This document shows positions 1 through 8,148 of a stretch of DNA of 64,000 nt, piece by piece. Made by a program: the position numbers and the translations under genes. This stretch comes from JABDJX01 sp039942715 (GTDB lineage Bacteria; Pseudomonadota; Alphaproteobacteria; Rhodobacterales; Rhodobacteraceae). The stretch spans positions 434,001-498,000 of the forward strand of contig JBDVBY010000001.1 of the NCBI GenBank assembly GCA_039942715.1. The letters run 5' to 3'. Positions within the stretch are counted from its first letter, which is position 1; each line of letters begins with the position of its first letter. The notes under the pieces were generated by a model. It saw only the letters and a program-made list of their open reading frames with translations. It made no database searches and had not been told where the DNA came from.

Positions 1-15
1 GCGGAACTTCGGGCC

Positions 16-735
16 ATGTTACCACTGATGTTAAAAAAGGCAGGCGCGTTGAACGGCATGCAAGGGCAGATATCAAAAGAGCTTTCAAATTCGCAACGCG
101 CGTTAAAGGAGCTTCGAAACCTGATTTTCAGCGGCGAATTGCCTGCCGGGTCAGACCATTTGGAATCTGAGTTGGCCGAGCGTTTGGGCATGTCACGCAC
201 TCCGGTGCGCGAAGCTGCGCTCACGCTGGAAAGTCAGGGGTTGTTACAACTGCGCCCGCGCAAAGGTGTGCGCATATTGCCAGTTTCTGCAGATGACATG
301 CGCGAAATCTACGATGTACTGACAGCGCTTGAAAGTCTGGCAGCTGAGCGCGCGGCACAATCAGGATATAGCGAAGACGACTTGGCCCCGTTGGCAAAGA
401 CCATTGCCGACATGAGCGATGCCATCAACTCCGAGGACCTCAAAGTTTGGGCAGAGGCGGATGAAGCTTTTCACCGCGAATTGGTCAGGCTGGGCAAAAA
501 CACACGCGTGATTGCGATTTTTGAGATGCTCAGCGATCAGGTCCGCCGCGCACGCGCCACCACGCTGTTTGCACGTCCGCTTCCGACAAAATCGAATGAA
601 GACCACCTTGCCGTATTTGAAGCGATCCTCGCTGGCGATGCAGAAGCCGCCAAGACGCGCCACTGTGCACACCGCAAACACGCAAAAACGGTTTTGGTCG
701 ATCTGCTTGAAAAACTGGGGCTTAGCCGAGTTTAA
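16..735 (+). CDS. GntR-family transcriptional regulator (FCD subfamily)
   Basis: Cytoplasmic DNA-binding regulator. An N-terminal winged helix (about residues 27-90) contains the typical GntR recognition segment LAERLGMSRTPVREA. It is followed by an all-helical FCD effector domain (about residues 100-225), a fold that commonly binds small carboxylates. The length of 239 residues is normal for the subfamily. Three in-frame ATGs lie near the window edge (16, 28 and 58); with only 15 bases visible upstream the start cannot be decided, and the one at 58 would give the most usual N-terminus. The next gene on the same strand, 43 bases downstream, encodes an FAD-dependent 2-hydroxyacid dehydrogenase, so a lactate or glycolate regulator like LldR or GlcC is a reasonable inference from context only. 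Confidence 0.88.
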   Translation: MLPLMLKKAGALNGMQGQISKELSNSQRALKELRNLIFSGELPAGSDHLESELAERLGMSRTPVREAALTLESQGLLQLRPRKGVRILPVSADDMREIYDVLTALESLAAERAAQSGYSEDDLAPLAKTIADMSDAINSEDLKVWAEADEAFHRELVRLGKNTRVIAIFEMLSDQVRRARATTLFARPLPTKSNEDHLAVFEAILAGDAEAAKTRHCAHRKHAKTVLVDLLEKLGLSRV

Positions 736-778
736 CCTCGTCACAAGAACCTCTCAAAGCGCTGTTCAAGCGCGCGTT

Positions 779-2212
779 ATGCAAATGAGTAAACTCATGA
801 ACAAACACAGCCCACTGATCCGCAACGACGAAGGCATCGAAACTGCCCTGGGGATCTTAAAACAACGCTTTGGTGATCGCTGCCAGACGGGACAAGCGAT
901 CCGCGAACAGCACGGGCACACCACAACCATCATCGAAAACCAACCGCCAGATTGCGTGATCTTTGCCACCTCCACCGAAGAAGTGAGTGAGATCGTGCGC
1001 ATCGCGTCAGACCACAATGTGCCGATCATCCCCTTCGGCACTGGCACCTCGCTTGAAGGGCACGTGAACGCTCCCTTGGGCGGTATTTCGGTAGATGTCA
1101 GTCAGATGGACAAGGTGATTGAGGTCTATCCGGAAGACCTCTGCGTCGTCGTTCAGCCCGGCGTAACCCGCAAAGCGCTAAATGAGGAATTGCGCGCCAC
1201 GGGCCTGTTCTTTCCCATCGATCCCGGCGCGGACGCCAGCCTTGGCGGGATGGCCGCAACGCGCGCCTCTGGCACCAATGCCGTGCGCTATGGCACTATG
1301 AAAGAGAACGTCATGGGGCTTGAGTGCGTTTTGGCTGATGGCAAAACCATCCGCACCGGTGGTCGGGTCAAGAAATCCTCTGTCGGCTATGATCTGACCC
1401 GGCTGATGGTCGGCTCTGAAGGGACGTTAGGGCTGATCACCGAATTGACGCTGAAACTTTACGGCGTGCCAGACGCCATGGCCTCGGCCCGGTGCACGTT
1501 CCCCAGCATCGAAGCCGCCTGCGATGCAACGATTGCCACCATTCAAATGGGAATCCCTGTCGCGCGTATCGAGCTGCTGGATGCGCTAAATGTCGAGGCG
1601 ATCAACGCCTACTCCGGCCTCGATTTGCCTGTCGCTCCGCTGTTGCTGCTGGAATTTCACGGCTCTGAAACGAGCGTGGCCGAACAGTCGCAGATGTTTG
1701 GCGAGATTGCCGAAGACGTGGGCGGCACCGGATTTGAATGGACGACCAAACCCGAAGACCGCACCAAGCTTTGGCAAGCGCGTCACGATGCATACTGGGC
1801 GCAACGCCAATTCATGCCCAACAAAAGCGCACTTGCCACGGATGTGTGCGTGCCAATCTCGAAACTGGCCGAAGCCGTGACAGGCTCGCAAAGCCGTGCC
1901 AAAGAACTCGAGCTTATCGCCCCCATTCTTGGCCATGTAGGCGACGGAAATTTTCACGCCACAGTCTTTGTCGACCCAGACAATCCTGATGAAGTGGCCC
2001 GCAGCCGAGAATTTCTTGGCTGGTTGAATGACCAAGCGATTGCCTTGGGCGGGACGATTTCAGGCGAGCACGGGATTGGTCAGGGTAAAATGAAATATCT
2101 TGAGGCCGAAATTGGCACTACCGCTGATGTCATGCGCACAATCAAAGCAGCGCTTGATCCACACAACATCATGAACCCCGGCAAGATTTTTGACCCCAAA
2201 GCCGCAAGCTAA
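779..2212 (+). CDS. FAD-linked 2-hydroxyacid dehydrogenase (GlcD / D-lactate dehydrogenase type)
   Basis: Flavoenzyme of the FAD-binding PCMH (FAD_binding_4) plus FAD-oxidase C-terminal family, which oxidises D-lactate, glycolate or related 2-hydroxyacids and passes electrons to the respiratory chain. The N-terminal half shows the FAD-binding segments IIPFGTGTSLEGHV, GMAATRASGTNAVRYGTM and VGYDLTRLMVGSEGTLGLIT. The C-terminal half shows HVGDGNFHATVFVDP and GTISGEHGIGQGKMKYL, typical of GlcD and bacterial D-lactate dehydrogenases. The length of about 477 residues matches the family. The frame stays open upstream to 512, but that part overlaps the GntR gene and looks non-coding; ATGs at 779, 785 and 797 are all possible starts and none has a strong ribosome-binding site. 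The substrate cannot be read from sequence. No glcE or glcF genes follow, which favours a single-subunit D-lactate dehydrogenase. It overlaps the convergent sigma-factor gene by 4 bases. Confidence 0.88.
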   Translation: MQMSKLMNKHSPLIRNDEGIETALGILKQRFGDRCQTGQAIREQHGHTTTIIENQPPDCVIFATSTEEVSEIVRIASDHNVPIIPFGTGTSLEGHVNAPLGGISVDVSQMDKVIEVYPEDLCVVVQPGVTRKALNEELRATGLFFPIDPGADASLGGMAATRASGTNAVRYGTMKENVMGLECVLADGKTIRTGGRVKKSSVGYDLTRLMVGSEGTLGLITELTLKLYGVPDAMASARCTFPSIEAACDATIATIQMGIPVARIELLDALNVEAINAYSGLDLPVAPLLLLEFHGSETSVAEQSQMFGEIAEDVGGTGFEWTTKPEDRTKLWQARHDAYWAQRQFMPNKSALATDVCVPISKLAEAVTGSQSRAKELELIAPILGHVGDGNFHATVFVDPDNPDEVARSREFLGWLNDQAIALGGTISGEHGIGQGKMKYLEAEIGTTADVMRTIKAALDPHNIMNPGKIFDPKAAS

Positions 2213-2976
2213 GCCAAGGGTGTTTCCGAGGCTGTCAAAACAGCCAGCGTCGTTCCATCGGTCAATTCCATTTCCTCGCCACTGCGCAGCGCAAGGTGCT
2301 TAGCAAGCGCTGTGCGGCCCCGATTGACCCGGCTTTTGATCGTACCCAATGCCACGCCGCACATCTCAGCTGCTTCTTCATAGGAAAAGCCAGATGCACC
2401 CACCAATACCAAGGCCTCGCGCTGCTGGGGTGGTAACGTGTCAAACGCCACCAGGAAATCGCGCAACTGCAGACGACCGTCATGCGCAGGCTTGGTGGCA
2501 AGCTTACTGGCGTGCAGCCCGTCAGCATCAGACACCTCGCGTTTGATCTTGCGACGGTGCGAGTAAAACGTGTTGCGCAAAATAGTGAAGAGCCACGCGC
2601 GCATATTCGTCTCTAAGTCAAATTTTTCGAAGTTAATCCATGCCTTTACAACGGTATCTTGAACCAGATCATCCGCCAAAGCCGGGTTGCGCACCAAAGA
2701 CATCGCGAACGCACGCAGATCAGGCAAGTAATCGACAATTGCCTCTCTCGGATCAGCTTGTTTGGCCTGCGATTTTTTGTCTGAGACACGAGGCTTTGAC
2801 GCCTTTGTCTCCGGTGCCTGTTCTTCACGCAGCTGAGCTAATAGCTCGTTAACTCTTTTCGATAGCGGTTCATTTAAGAAATTTTCATAAGCTTTGCGCA
2901 GAGTTATCTCGATCATGCACAAGAGCGTTTGCTCGGCCCGGACTTCGATCATTGTTGCACCATTTGGGCATCTCAC
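2209..2976 (-). CDS. EcfG-type sigma factor with an in-frame N-terminal NepR-like anti-sigma segment
   Basis: ECF sigma factor of the alphaproteobacterial general stress response (EcfG group). Sigma region 2 spans about residues 77-143 (ADDLVQDTVVKAW, NMRAWLFTILRNTFYS) and region 4 about 172-228 (LPPQQREALVLVGASGFSYEEAAEMCGVALGTIKSR is the core, shown here only as landmarks). Unusually, residues 21-50 (MIEITLRKAY, then NEPLSKRVNELLAQL) match the core pattern of NepR, the small anti-sigma factor that normally holds EcfG and is encoded by a separate gene. A charged linker (about 51-76) joins the two, with no stop codon and no internal ATG or GTG in between. Possible starts are GTG 2976, ATG 2952 and ATG 2916, none with a clear Shine-Dalgarno; all keep the NepR segment. 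No PhyR or stress histidine kinase gene is adjacent. The sigma assignment is firm; the NepR assignment rests on motif recognition by eye. Confidence 0.85.
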   Translation of the reverse strand: MRCPNGATMIEVRAEQTLLCMIEITLRKAYENFLNEPLSKRVNELLAQLREEQAPETKASKPRVSDKKSQAKQADPREAIVDYLPDLRAFAMSLVRNPALADDLVQDTVVKAWINFEKFDLETNMRAWLFTILRNTFYSHRRKIKREVSDADGLHASKLATKPAHDGRLQLRDFLVAFDTLPPQQREALVLVGASGFSYEEAAEMCGVALGTIKSRVNRGRTALAKHLALRSGEEMELTDGTTLAVLTASETPLA

Positions 2977-3218
2977 AGCATTGCGCTGAAACCCCTCAAT
3001 AGCGCACGCCCCTATCCAAGATGTTATGTGCGCGCACTCCTGCGTTAATGCGAGATGGGTTTTGATCTCATCGCCCCTTCAGCTGCGGCACCAGCGAGAC
3101 CGAACCAACCAGTTCCTCTTCATCGGTTACATGTCGGCTCCCAAACACCTCAAGCGCGCTCCGCTTGGTGACTCATTCATTAACCTTTTCATCAGCCTTG
3201 ACGCATACCACGGACAAT

Positions 3219-4142
3219 ATGGATCTTTTCCTCCATATCGGCCCCCATAAAACCGGTACAACCGCCATTCAAACCGCATGCGCTGAGAATGCCAGCAGCT
3301 TACGGCGACGCGGTGTGCTCTATCCCAAGTGCAATTGGAGCTATCCGGCACAGCATCGCTTGGCGTTCGCGATGAAAGACAAGGTTAATCCCGCGGATGG
3401 AAGCGCACCCGATTTCACAGCCGAACTAGAGGCGCTCTGCCGAGCGTTGGAAAAGTCTCGCCTCCCGCAGACCTTCGTATCCAGTGAGGAGTTCTTTGCC
3501 GCCCCACCCAAACGCATCAATGCCCTTAAAACCGCCCTGCCCGTTGCCCGCACAACCATCCTCGCCTATCCTCGCCGCCCGGATAGCTTCCTTATCTCGT
3601 GCCACAATCAAAAAACCAAACAAGCCGGCAATGGCTACTGTTTACCCATCCGTTGTTTTGTGTCCGAGCCGCGCAAAATCACACCCGAGATCGACTATTT
3701 AACCTGCCTCTCAAATTGGGCAGACGCCTTTGGTGACGAAAACATCAAACTGCGCGCTTATGAAAACGGATCTCCTGCAGAGCACATCACCCAGCTTTTG
3801 GATATCTCAGACATCGCACCAACCAAGCTTCAAAACAAAAGCGTGCCGGGCGTGGTGGCAGAAACGATGCGCATTGCTAAGATGCAAGACATGCCGGTGC
3901 CGCAACAACGCAAGCTCTTCGCCAAAGCCAGCGAAGTGTTCGCCGACCGCCCCGCCTTCGCAATGAGTGATGCGGATCGTTTACGCATTATCGAAACCTT
4001 TGAGGCCGACAACGACACACTCTTCGCGCGCTTTGGACAAGAAAACCCCTACCGCGTCGCAAACTTCACTGCTCAAAAAGATGTCCCGACGCAAAACGTC
4101 AACGTCGCCGACCTGATGACGCTGATCACCACCATGCTCTAA
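3219..4142 (+). CDS. sulfotransferase-like protein
   Basis: Probably transfers sulfate from PAPS to an unknown acceptor in the cytoplasm. The N-terminus is a strand followed by the P-loop-like 5'-phosphosulfate-binding motif IGPHKTGTTAIQ (residues about 6-17). A second conserved patch, ILAYPRRPDSFLISCHNQ, fits the 3'-phosphate-binding region. The rest of the 307 residues is poorly conserved by eye, as is usual for the roseobacter sulfotransferase-like proteins. ATG 3219 is chosen because it opens directly into the first strand; the frame extends upstream to a TTG at 3165 but that part carries no recognisable sequence. It stands alone between the sigma factor and the sugar cluster, with a dispersed palindromic repeat just after its stop codon, so context gives no substrate clue. 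Confidence 0.6.
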   Translation: MDLFLHIGPHKTGTTAIQTACAENASSLRRRGVLYPKCNWSYPAQHRLAFAMKDKVNPADGSAPDFTAELEALCRALEKSRLPQTFVSSEEFFAAPPKRINALKTALPVARTTILAYPRRPDSFLISCHNQKTKQAGNGYCLPIRCFVSEPRKITPEIDYLTCLSNWADAFGDENIKLRAYENGSPAEHITQLLDISDIAPTKLQNKSVPGVVAETMRIAKMQDMPVPQQRKLFAKASEVFADRPAFAMSDADRLRIIETFEADNDTLFARFGQENPYRVANFTAQKDVPTQNVNVADLMTLITTML

Positions 4143-4156
4143 AGCGCATCAACAAC

Positions 4157-4210
4157 TTTCATCGGTTCAAAAATATGCCGGGGAGGTCTGGAGGGGCAGC
4201 GCCCCTCCAG
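4157..4210. repeat. dispersed intergenic palindromic repeat, copy 1
   Basis: A conserved head (TTTCATCGGTTCAAAAATAT, then GCCGGGGAGGT) is followed by a perfect 10-base stem (CTGGAGGGGC / GCCCCTCCAG) with a 3-base loop. The same head plus stem recurs at 23409 and 50476 in the same orientation. It lies between the convergent sulfotransferase and Gfo/Idh/MocA genes and may act as a bidirectional transcription stop, although there is no T-run. Confidence 0.85.
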
Positions 4211-4250
4211 TTGATCGACGGGGGCAAAGCCCACGGCGAAATAGAAATCT

Positions 4251-5369
4251 CTACCGCAACAACGCTGCCGCCTCATCCGGCCCCAAAGCATCCGGGCGCT
4301 CACAAGAGGTGGTCATTTCCATCACCTGACTGCTTTCGCCAGACTCTAGAAACGCGCCCATCACTTCAACCGCATGCAATGCCATTTCCATCGAGCAACG
4401 ATGCGCGCGACCCTCTTGGATCGCAACGGCCATATCGGCCAAACCGGCGGTGCGATAGTTCGCGCGGCCCTCGTCATTGTTCACCCCAAACGGATGATCC
4501 CAAGGTGCCACGACGGCAGCGTCTTCATTCGCGCGCGTTAACGTCAGATCACCGCCAAAGAAGTTCGGATCCGGCACATCAAGCGAGGCTTTGGTGCCAT
4601 AAAGCTCCATCGGCGTGTGCCCGTGCCCCCATACATCCCAGCTTGCAACCACGGTCACCACAGCGCCGTTTTCAAATTCGAGAACCCCATGGATTGTTGT
4701 CGGCGTTTTTACTGGAATTTCCTCGCCTCGGCGCGGCTCTGACAGGATGGTGCGGGTCTTTGACGGCGTCGCAGTAAAGGCGGCAACCTTTTTCACTGGC
4801 CCGATCAACTGGATCAGATTGGTCACATAATATGGGCCGATATCAAGGATCGGTCCCGCACCGGGAAGGAAGAAGAAGTCAGGATTTGGATGCCAGTCTT
4901 CCATCCCATGGCTCATCACAAAGGCCGTGCCGCTGGTCACATCGCCCAACGTGCCATCGTCAATCATCGCGCGCGCCTGCTGGTGCGCACCGCCCATAAA
5001 CGTATCAGGCGTCGAACCAACACGCAGCCCCTTGGCATCTGCCAGAGCCTTGATTTTCGAACCTTCTTCAAGGGTCAGAACAAAGGGTTTTTCCGAATAC
5101 ACATGCTTGCCCGCCTCCAATATTTTAGAGGACACTTCGAAGTGTGCTGCAGGGATCGTCAGGTTCACAACGATGTCGATATCGTCCGCTGCCAACAGCC
5201 CCTCGACCGTCTCAGCGCGCACGCCAAATTCAGAGGCACGCATTTGGGCCGCCTCCATATTAATGTCGGCCACGGCGCGCATCTCAATCCCCTTAAACAA
5301 GGGCGCAAGACGCAGGTAAGCCGTTGAAATATTGCCGCATCCAATGATGCCAATGCCAAGATCGCTCAT
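4251..5369 (-). CDS. Gfo/Idh/MocA-family oxidoreductase
   Basis: NAD(P)-dependent dehydrogenase acting on a sugar or cyclitol in the cytoplasm. The N-terminal Rossmann fold begins GIGIIGCGNISTAYL, and the family motif SEKPF, whose lysine is catalytic, follows at about residue 95. The C-terminal domain (about 130-340) is the usual open beta-sheet substrate domain, and the total of 372 residues is normal. It is the last gene of the minus-strand operon binding protein - permease - permease - ATPase - isomerase - oxidoreductase, 12 bases after the isomerase gene. That pairing suggests oxidation or reduction of the sugar carried by the transporter, for example at C3, but the exact substrate is inference. 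Its 3' side faces the palindromic repeat at 4157-4210. Confidence 0.9.
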   Translation of the reverse strand: MSDLGIGIIGCGNISTAYLRLAPLFKGIEMRAVADINMEAAQMRASEFGVRAETVEGLLAADDIDIVVNLTIPAAHFEVSSKILEAGKHVYSEKPFVLTLEEGSKIKALADAKGLRVGSTPDTFMGGAHQQARAMIDDGTLGDVTSGTAFVMSHGMEDWHPNPDFFFLPGAGPILDIGPYYVTNLIQLIGPVKKVAAFTATPSKTRTILSEPRRGEEIPVKTPTTIHGVLEFENGAVVTVVASWDVWGHGHTPMELYGTKASLDVPDPNFFGGDLTLTRANEDAAVVAPWDHPFGVNNDEGRANYRTAGLADMAVAIQEGRAHRCSMEMALHAVEVMGAFLESGESSQVMEMTTSCERPDALGPDEAAALLR

Positions 5370-5381
5370 GGGGGACGTTCC

Positions 5382-6131
5382 TTAAAGAGTGTTCAGATAG
5401 GCGATAGAGCGGCTCGCAAAGCGCGACCCATCGCTTGGATTATCGTGTTCGGCCACATAGTACTTGCACTTGGTTTTCGCCAGCGCATCAAAGGTTGCGC
5501 GCCAATCAATCACCCCGTCACCAACATCGGCCCAGCCGTCTTCATCCGCCTTTTCGCCCACCGGCGCGATGTCCTTGATGTGGGCGGCCAACAGGCGATC
5601 GCCATGGCGTTCAATAAAGCCAAGATGGTCAACACCCGCGCGCAGACACCACGCCAAATCAAACTCAAACGCCAAATCGGGAGCACCTTCAAAAATCCAA
5701 TCCATCGGGTGAATTTCCGAGCCTTGGGTGAATTCAAAATCGTGGTTGTGCCAACCAAACCGAATGCCCGCATCTTCCAATGGCTTTCCCGCTTCGGCAA
5801 GGCGCGCACCAAAGGCACGCCACCCCGCCGCGTCGCCGCCGCGCTGGTCTTCACCGATGTGGGGCGCATAAATTTGAGCAATGCCAAGGGTTTTTGCGAT
5901 CCCTATGACCGTATCGCTATCGTCTTCGATCATGTCCAAGCCAATGTGCGCCGTCGGCATGGTCAAACCATTGCTTTCCAAGTTCGCCTGAAGCGCAGCT
6001 ACGTCGCTCAATCCCTGAAAAAGACCGCCATACCCTTCGACATGGGCATACCCTAGCGTGCCCAATTCTTTCAGAACATTAGAGAGCGGCGGGAAATTGC
6101 GGGAGCTATAAAGCTGATAGGAAAAATTCAT
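5382..6131 (-). CDS. sugar phosphate isomerase/epimerase family protein (AP endonuclease 2 TIM barrel)
   Basis: TIM-barrel enzyme of the xylose-isomerase-like superfamily, which isomerises, epimerises or dehydrates sugars and keto-sugars with a divalent metal. Recognisable metal-ligand regions are GWHNHDFEF, FEFDLAWCLRAGVD, AAHIKDI and YVAEHDNPSDG, in the order usual for the family. I place the start at ATG 6131 (MNFSYQLYSS) because AGAAAGA lies upstream on the minus strand; a longer start at 6158 would overlap the ATPase gene and add residues with no homology. The product is 249 residues. It sits between the transporter ATPase and the Gfo/Idh/MocA dehydrogenase and probably works on the same sugar as that enzyme. 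Confidence 0.87.
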   Translation of the reverse strand: MNFSYQLYSSRNFPPLSNVLKELGTLGYAHVEGYGGLFQGLSDVAALQANLESNGLTMPTAHIGLDMIEDDSDTVIGIAKTLGIAQIYAPHIGEDQRGGDAAGWRAFGARLAEAGKPLEDAGIRFGWHNHDFEFTQGSEIHPMDWIFEGAPDLAFEFDLAWCLRAGVDHLGFIERHGDRLLAAHIKDIAPVGEKADEDGWADVGDGVIDWRATFDALAKTKCKYYVAEHDNPSDGSRFASRSIAYLNTL

Positions 6132-6154
6132 CACGGGTGTCTTTCTAATGTGCG

Positions 6155-7237
6155 TCACAGACGCTCTTCAGTGTTTGCATCAAACAGCGATGCGTCTTTG
6201 GCAGAAATACCAATGCGCAACGTTTCGCCGGGTTTAATCTTTGATTGTCCATCAAGGCGCAACCAGAATTTGTCCTGACCGATCCGAGTTAAAACAAGCG
6301 TGTCAGACCCCAATGGATCAACTACCTCAACAGTGATCTCAAGCGACGTATCGCTCGCGTCTGCTGCGTCACCAATTGCTATATGTTCGGGGCGGATACC
6401 AAACCAAACATCGCCTTCGGTTTTGTTGGTGAACGCGTAGCCATCAAGATTGATCGACAGCCCTTCACTGGCAAAGGTATTGGCTTCGCACCGCCCTTTG
6501 ATGAGGTTCATGGACGGTGAGCCGATGAAATCAGCAACATAGAGATTGGCAGGCTTGGAATAGATCTCTTCGGGCGAGGCAAGCTGTTGAATAATGCCGT
6601 CTTTCATAATGGCAATTCGATCTGCCAGCGTCATCGCTTCCACCTGATCGTGGGTGACATAGATCATCGTATTTTCCAGCCGGTGGTGCAGCTGTTTCAA
6701 TTCCACGCGCAGGTCAGCACGCAACTTGGCGTCCAGATTTGAGAGCGGTTCGTCAAACAAAAATACATCGACATCGCGGACCAAAGCGCGCCCAATCGCA
6801 ACACGCTGACGCTGCCCCCCTGACAAGGCGGCGGGCTTGCGTTTCATCAATGGTTCAATTTGCAAAACCTCGGCCGCACGATCCACGCGTTGCTTAATTT
6901 CAGCTTTTGGAACTTTGGCGTTTTTCAAACCGAACGACATATTCCCTTCAACTGTCATCTGCGGATAAAGCGCGTAGGACTGAAACACCATGCCAATCCC
7001 GCGCTCAGACGGCTCAGCCCAAGTGACATTCTTGCCTTTGATAAATATCTGCCCGTCTGTTATTTCCAACAGCCCAGCGATACAATTAAGCAATGTTGAT
7101 TTTCCGCACCCAGAAGAGCCGAGCAAAACCAGAAACTCGCCGCTATAAATGTCAATATTCAAGTTCTTTAGAACGCCAAGCGATCCAAAATAGAGATCAA
7201 GATCCTTGATCGAAACTGATACGTTTTGCTCGTTCAT
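6155..7237 (-). CDS. carbohydrate ABC transporter ATP-binding protein (MalK/UgpC type)
   Basis: Energises the CUT1 sugar importer encoded upstream. Walker A is GSSGCGKST (about residues 37-45), the signature is LSGGQRQRVAIGRAL, and Walker B ends in FLFDEPLSNLDAKLR. The switch histidine lies in YVTHDQVEAMTLADR. The C-terminal third (about 235-360) is the TOBE/OB regulatory domain typical of MalK-like ATPases. The length of 360 residues is normal. The start ATG at 7237 is 5 bases from the stop of the permease gene, so it is in the same operon. Substrate specificity lies in the binding protein and permeases, not here. Confidence 0.95.
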   Translation of the reverse strand: MNEQNVSVSIKDLDLYFGSLGVLKNLNIDIYSGEFLVLLGSSGCGKSTLLNCIAGLLEITDGQIFIKGKNVTWAEPSERGIGMVFQSYALYPQMTVEGNMSFGLKNAKVPKAEIKQRVDRAAEVLQIEPLMKRKPAALSGGQRQRVAIGRALVRDVDVFLFDEPLSNLDAKLRADLRVELKQLHHRLENTMIYVTHDQVEAMTLADRIAIMKDGIIQQLASPEEIYSKPANLYVADFIGSPSMNLIKGRCEANTFASEGLSINLDGYAFTNKTEGDVWFGIRPEHIAIGDAADASDTSLEITVEVVDPLGSDTLVLTRIGQDKFWLRLDGQSKIKPGETLRIGISAKDASLFDANTEERL

Positions 7238-7242
7238 TCCAT

Positions 7243-8148
7243 CTATCCTTTGACCGCGCCTGCAGCGATACCGCGCACGAATAATCGCCCTGAAACGAAA
7301 TAGATCGTCAGTGGCACTAAGCCGGTCAGCAGTGTGGCGGCCATATTAACGTTGTATTCTTTGACACCCTGAACAGAGTTGACGATGTTGTTTAGCTGCA
7401 CCGTCATTGGATAAAGATCAGGCTTGGTATAGACCACGCCGAACAGGAAATCGTTCCAGATACCAGTGACTTGCAAGATCATGGCAACGACGAAGATCGG
7501 CAGTGACATCGGCAACATGATCTGAAAATAGATACCCCAAAACCCGGCCCCATCAACCCGCGCCGCCTTAAACAGCTCTTCAGGAAGCGAGGTGAAATAG
7601 TTGCGGAACAAAAGTGTCAGGATTGGCATCCCAAATATCGAATGCACAACGATCAACCCCGTCAGCGTGCCATAGATGCCCATCTCGCGTAGCAGGATCA
7701 CCAAAGGGTAGAGCATAACCTGATAAGGAATGAAGGCGCCAAAAATCAAAATGGTGAAAAAGGTGTCGGCCCCTTTAAACCGCCAATTCGCCAGCGCGTA
7801 TCCATTCACTGATGCAATTGCGATTGAGACAATGACCGAAGGAATGGTAATCCGCACCGAATTCCAAAATCCACGACTAAGTCCATCACAGTTCAAACCC
7901 GTACACGCCTCAGACCACGCCTTGACCCAAGGCTCAAAGGTGATCTCAACTGGGGGCGCAAAGATGTTGCCCAACCGGATCTCCGGCATGCCCTTAAGCG
8001 ACGTAACGATCATGACATAAAGCGGCAGCAGGTAATACAGCGACACCATGATCAGCGTACCGTAAAGAAATATGTTGCGGCGCGAGAAGGCGTTCTTGGG
8101 CTTGGGACCACGCGCCTCAACGCCTGCGGCTCGCGTGACATCACCCAT
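7243..8148 (-). CDS. carbohydrate ABC transporter permease (MalG type)
   Basis: Inner-membrane channel subunit of the CUT1 importer, with six predicted membrane helices; the first is IFLYGTLIMVSLYYLLPLYV. The EAA loop that contacts the ATPase is visible as EELFKAARVDGAGFWGIY followed by LPMSLP. I take ATG 8148 (MGDVTRAAGV) as the start because a GGAG precedes it at good distance and it overlaps the stop of the previous permease gene by a few bases, giving 301 residues. It would pair with the permease at 8141-9034 to form the heterodimeric channel. Confidence 0.93.
   Translation of the reverse strand: MGDVTRAAGVEARGPKPKNAFSRRNIFLYGTLIMVSLYYLLPLYVMIVTSLKGMPEIRLGNIFAPPVEITFEPWVKAWSEACTGLNCDGLSRGFWNSVRITIPSVIVSIAIASVNGYALANWRFKGADTFFTILIFGAFIPYQVMLYPLVILLREMGIYGTLTGLIVVHSIFGMPILTLLFRNYFTSLPEELFKAARVDGAGFWGIYFQIMLPMSLPIFVVAMILQVTGIWNDFLFGVVYTKPDLYPMTVQLNNIVNSVQGVKEYNVNMAATLLTGLVPLTIYFVSGRLFVRGIAAGAVKG

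Noticed and set aside
512..778. Upstream extension of the FAD dehydrogenase frame
   Set aside because: It overlaps the GntR gene in another frame, and the encoded residues do not resemble the family; the real start is at 779-797.
4175..4777. 200-codon open frame starting in the palindromic repeat
   Set aside because: It runs antisense to the Gfo/Idh/MocA gene and has low-complexity, arginine/proline-rich product typical of antisense frames.
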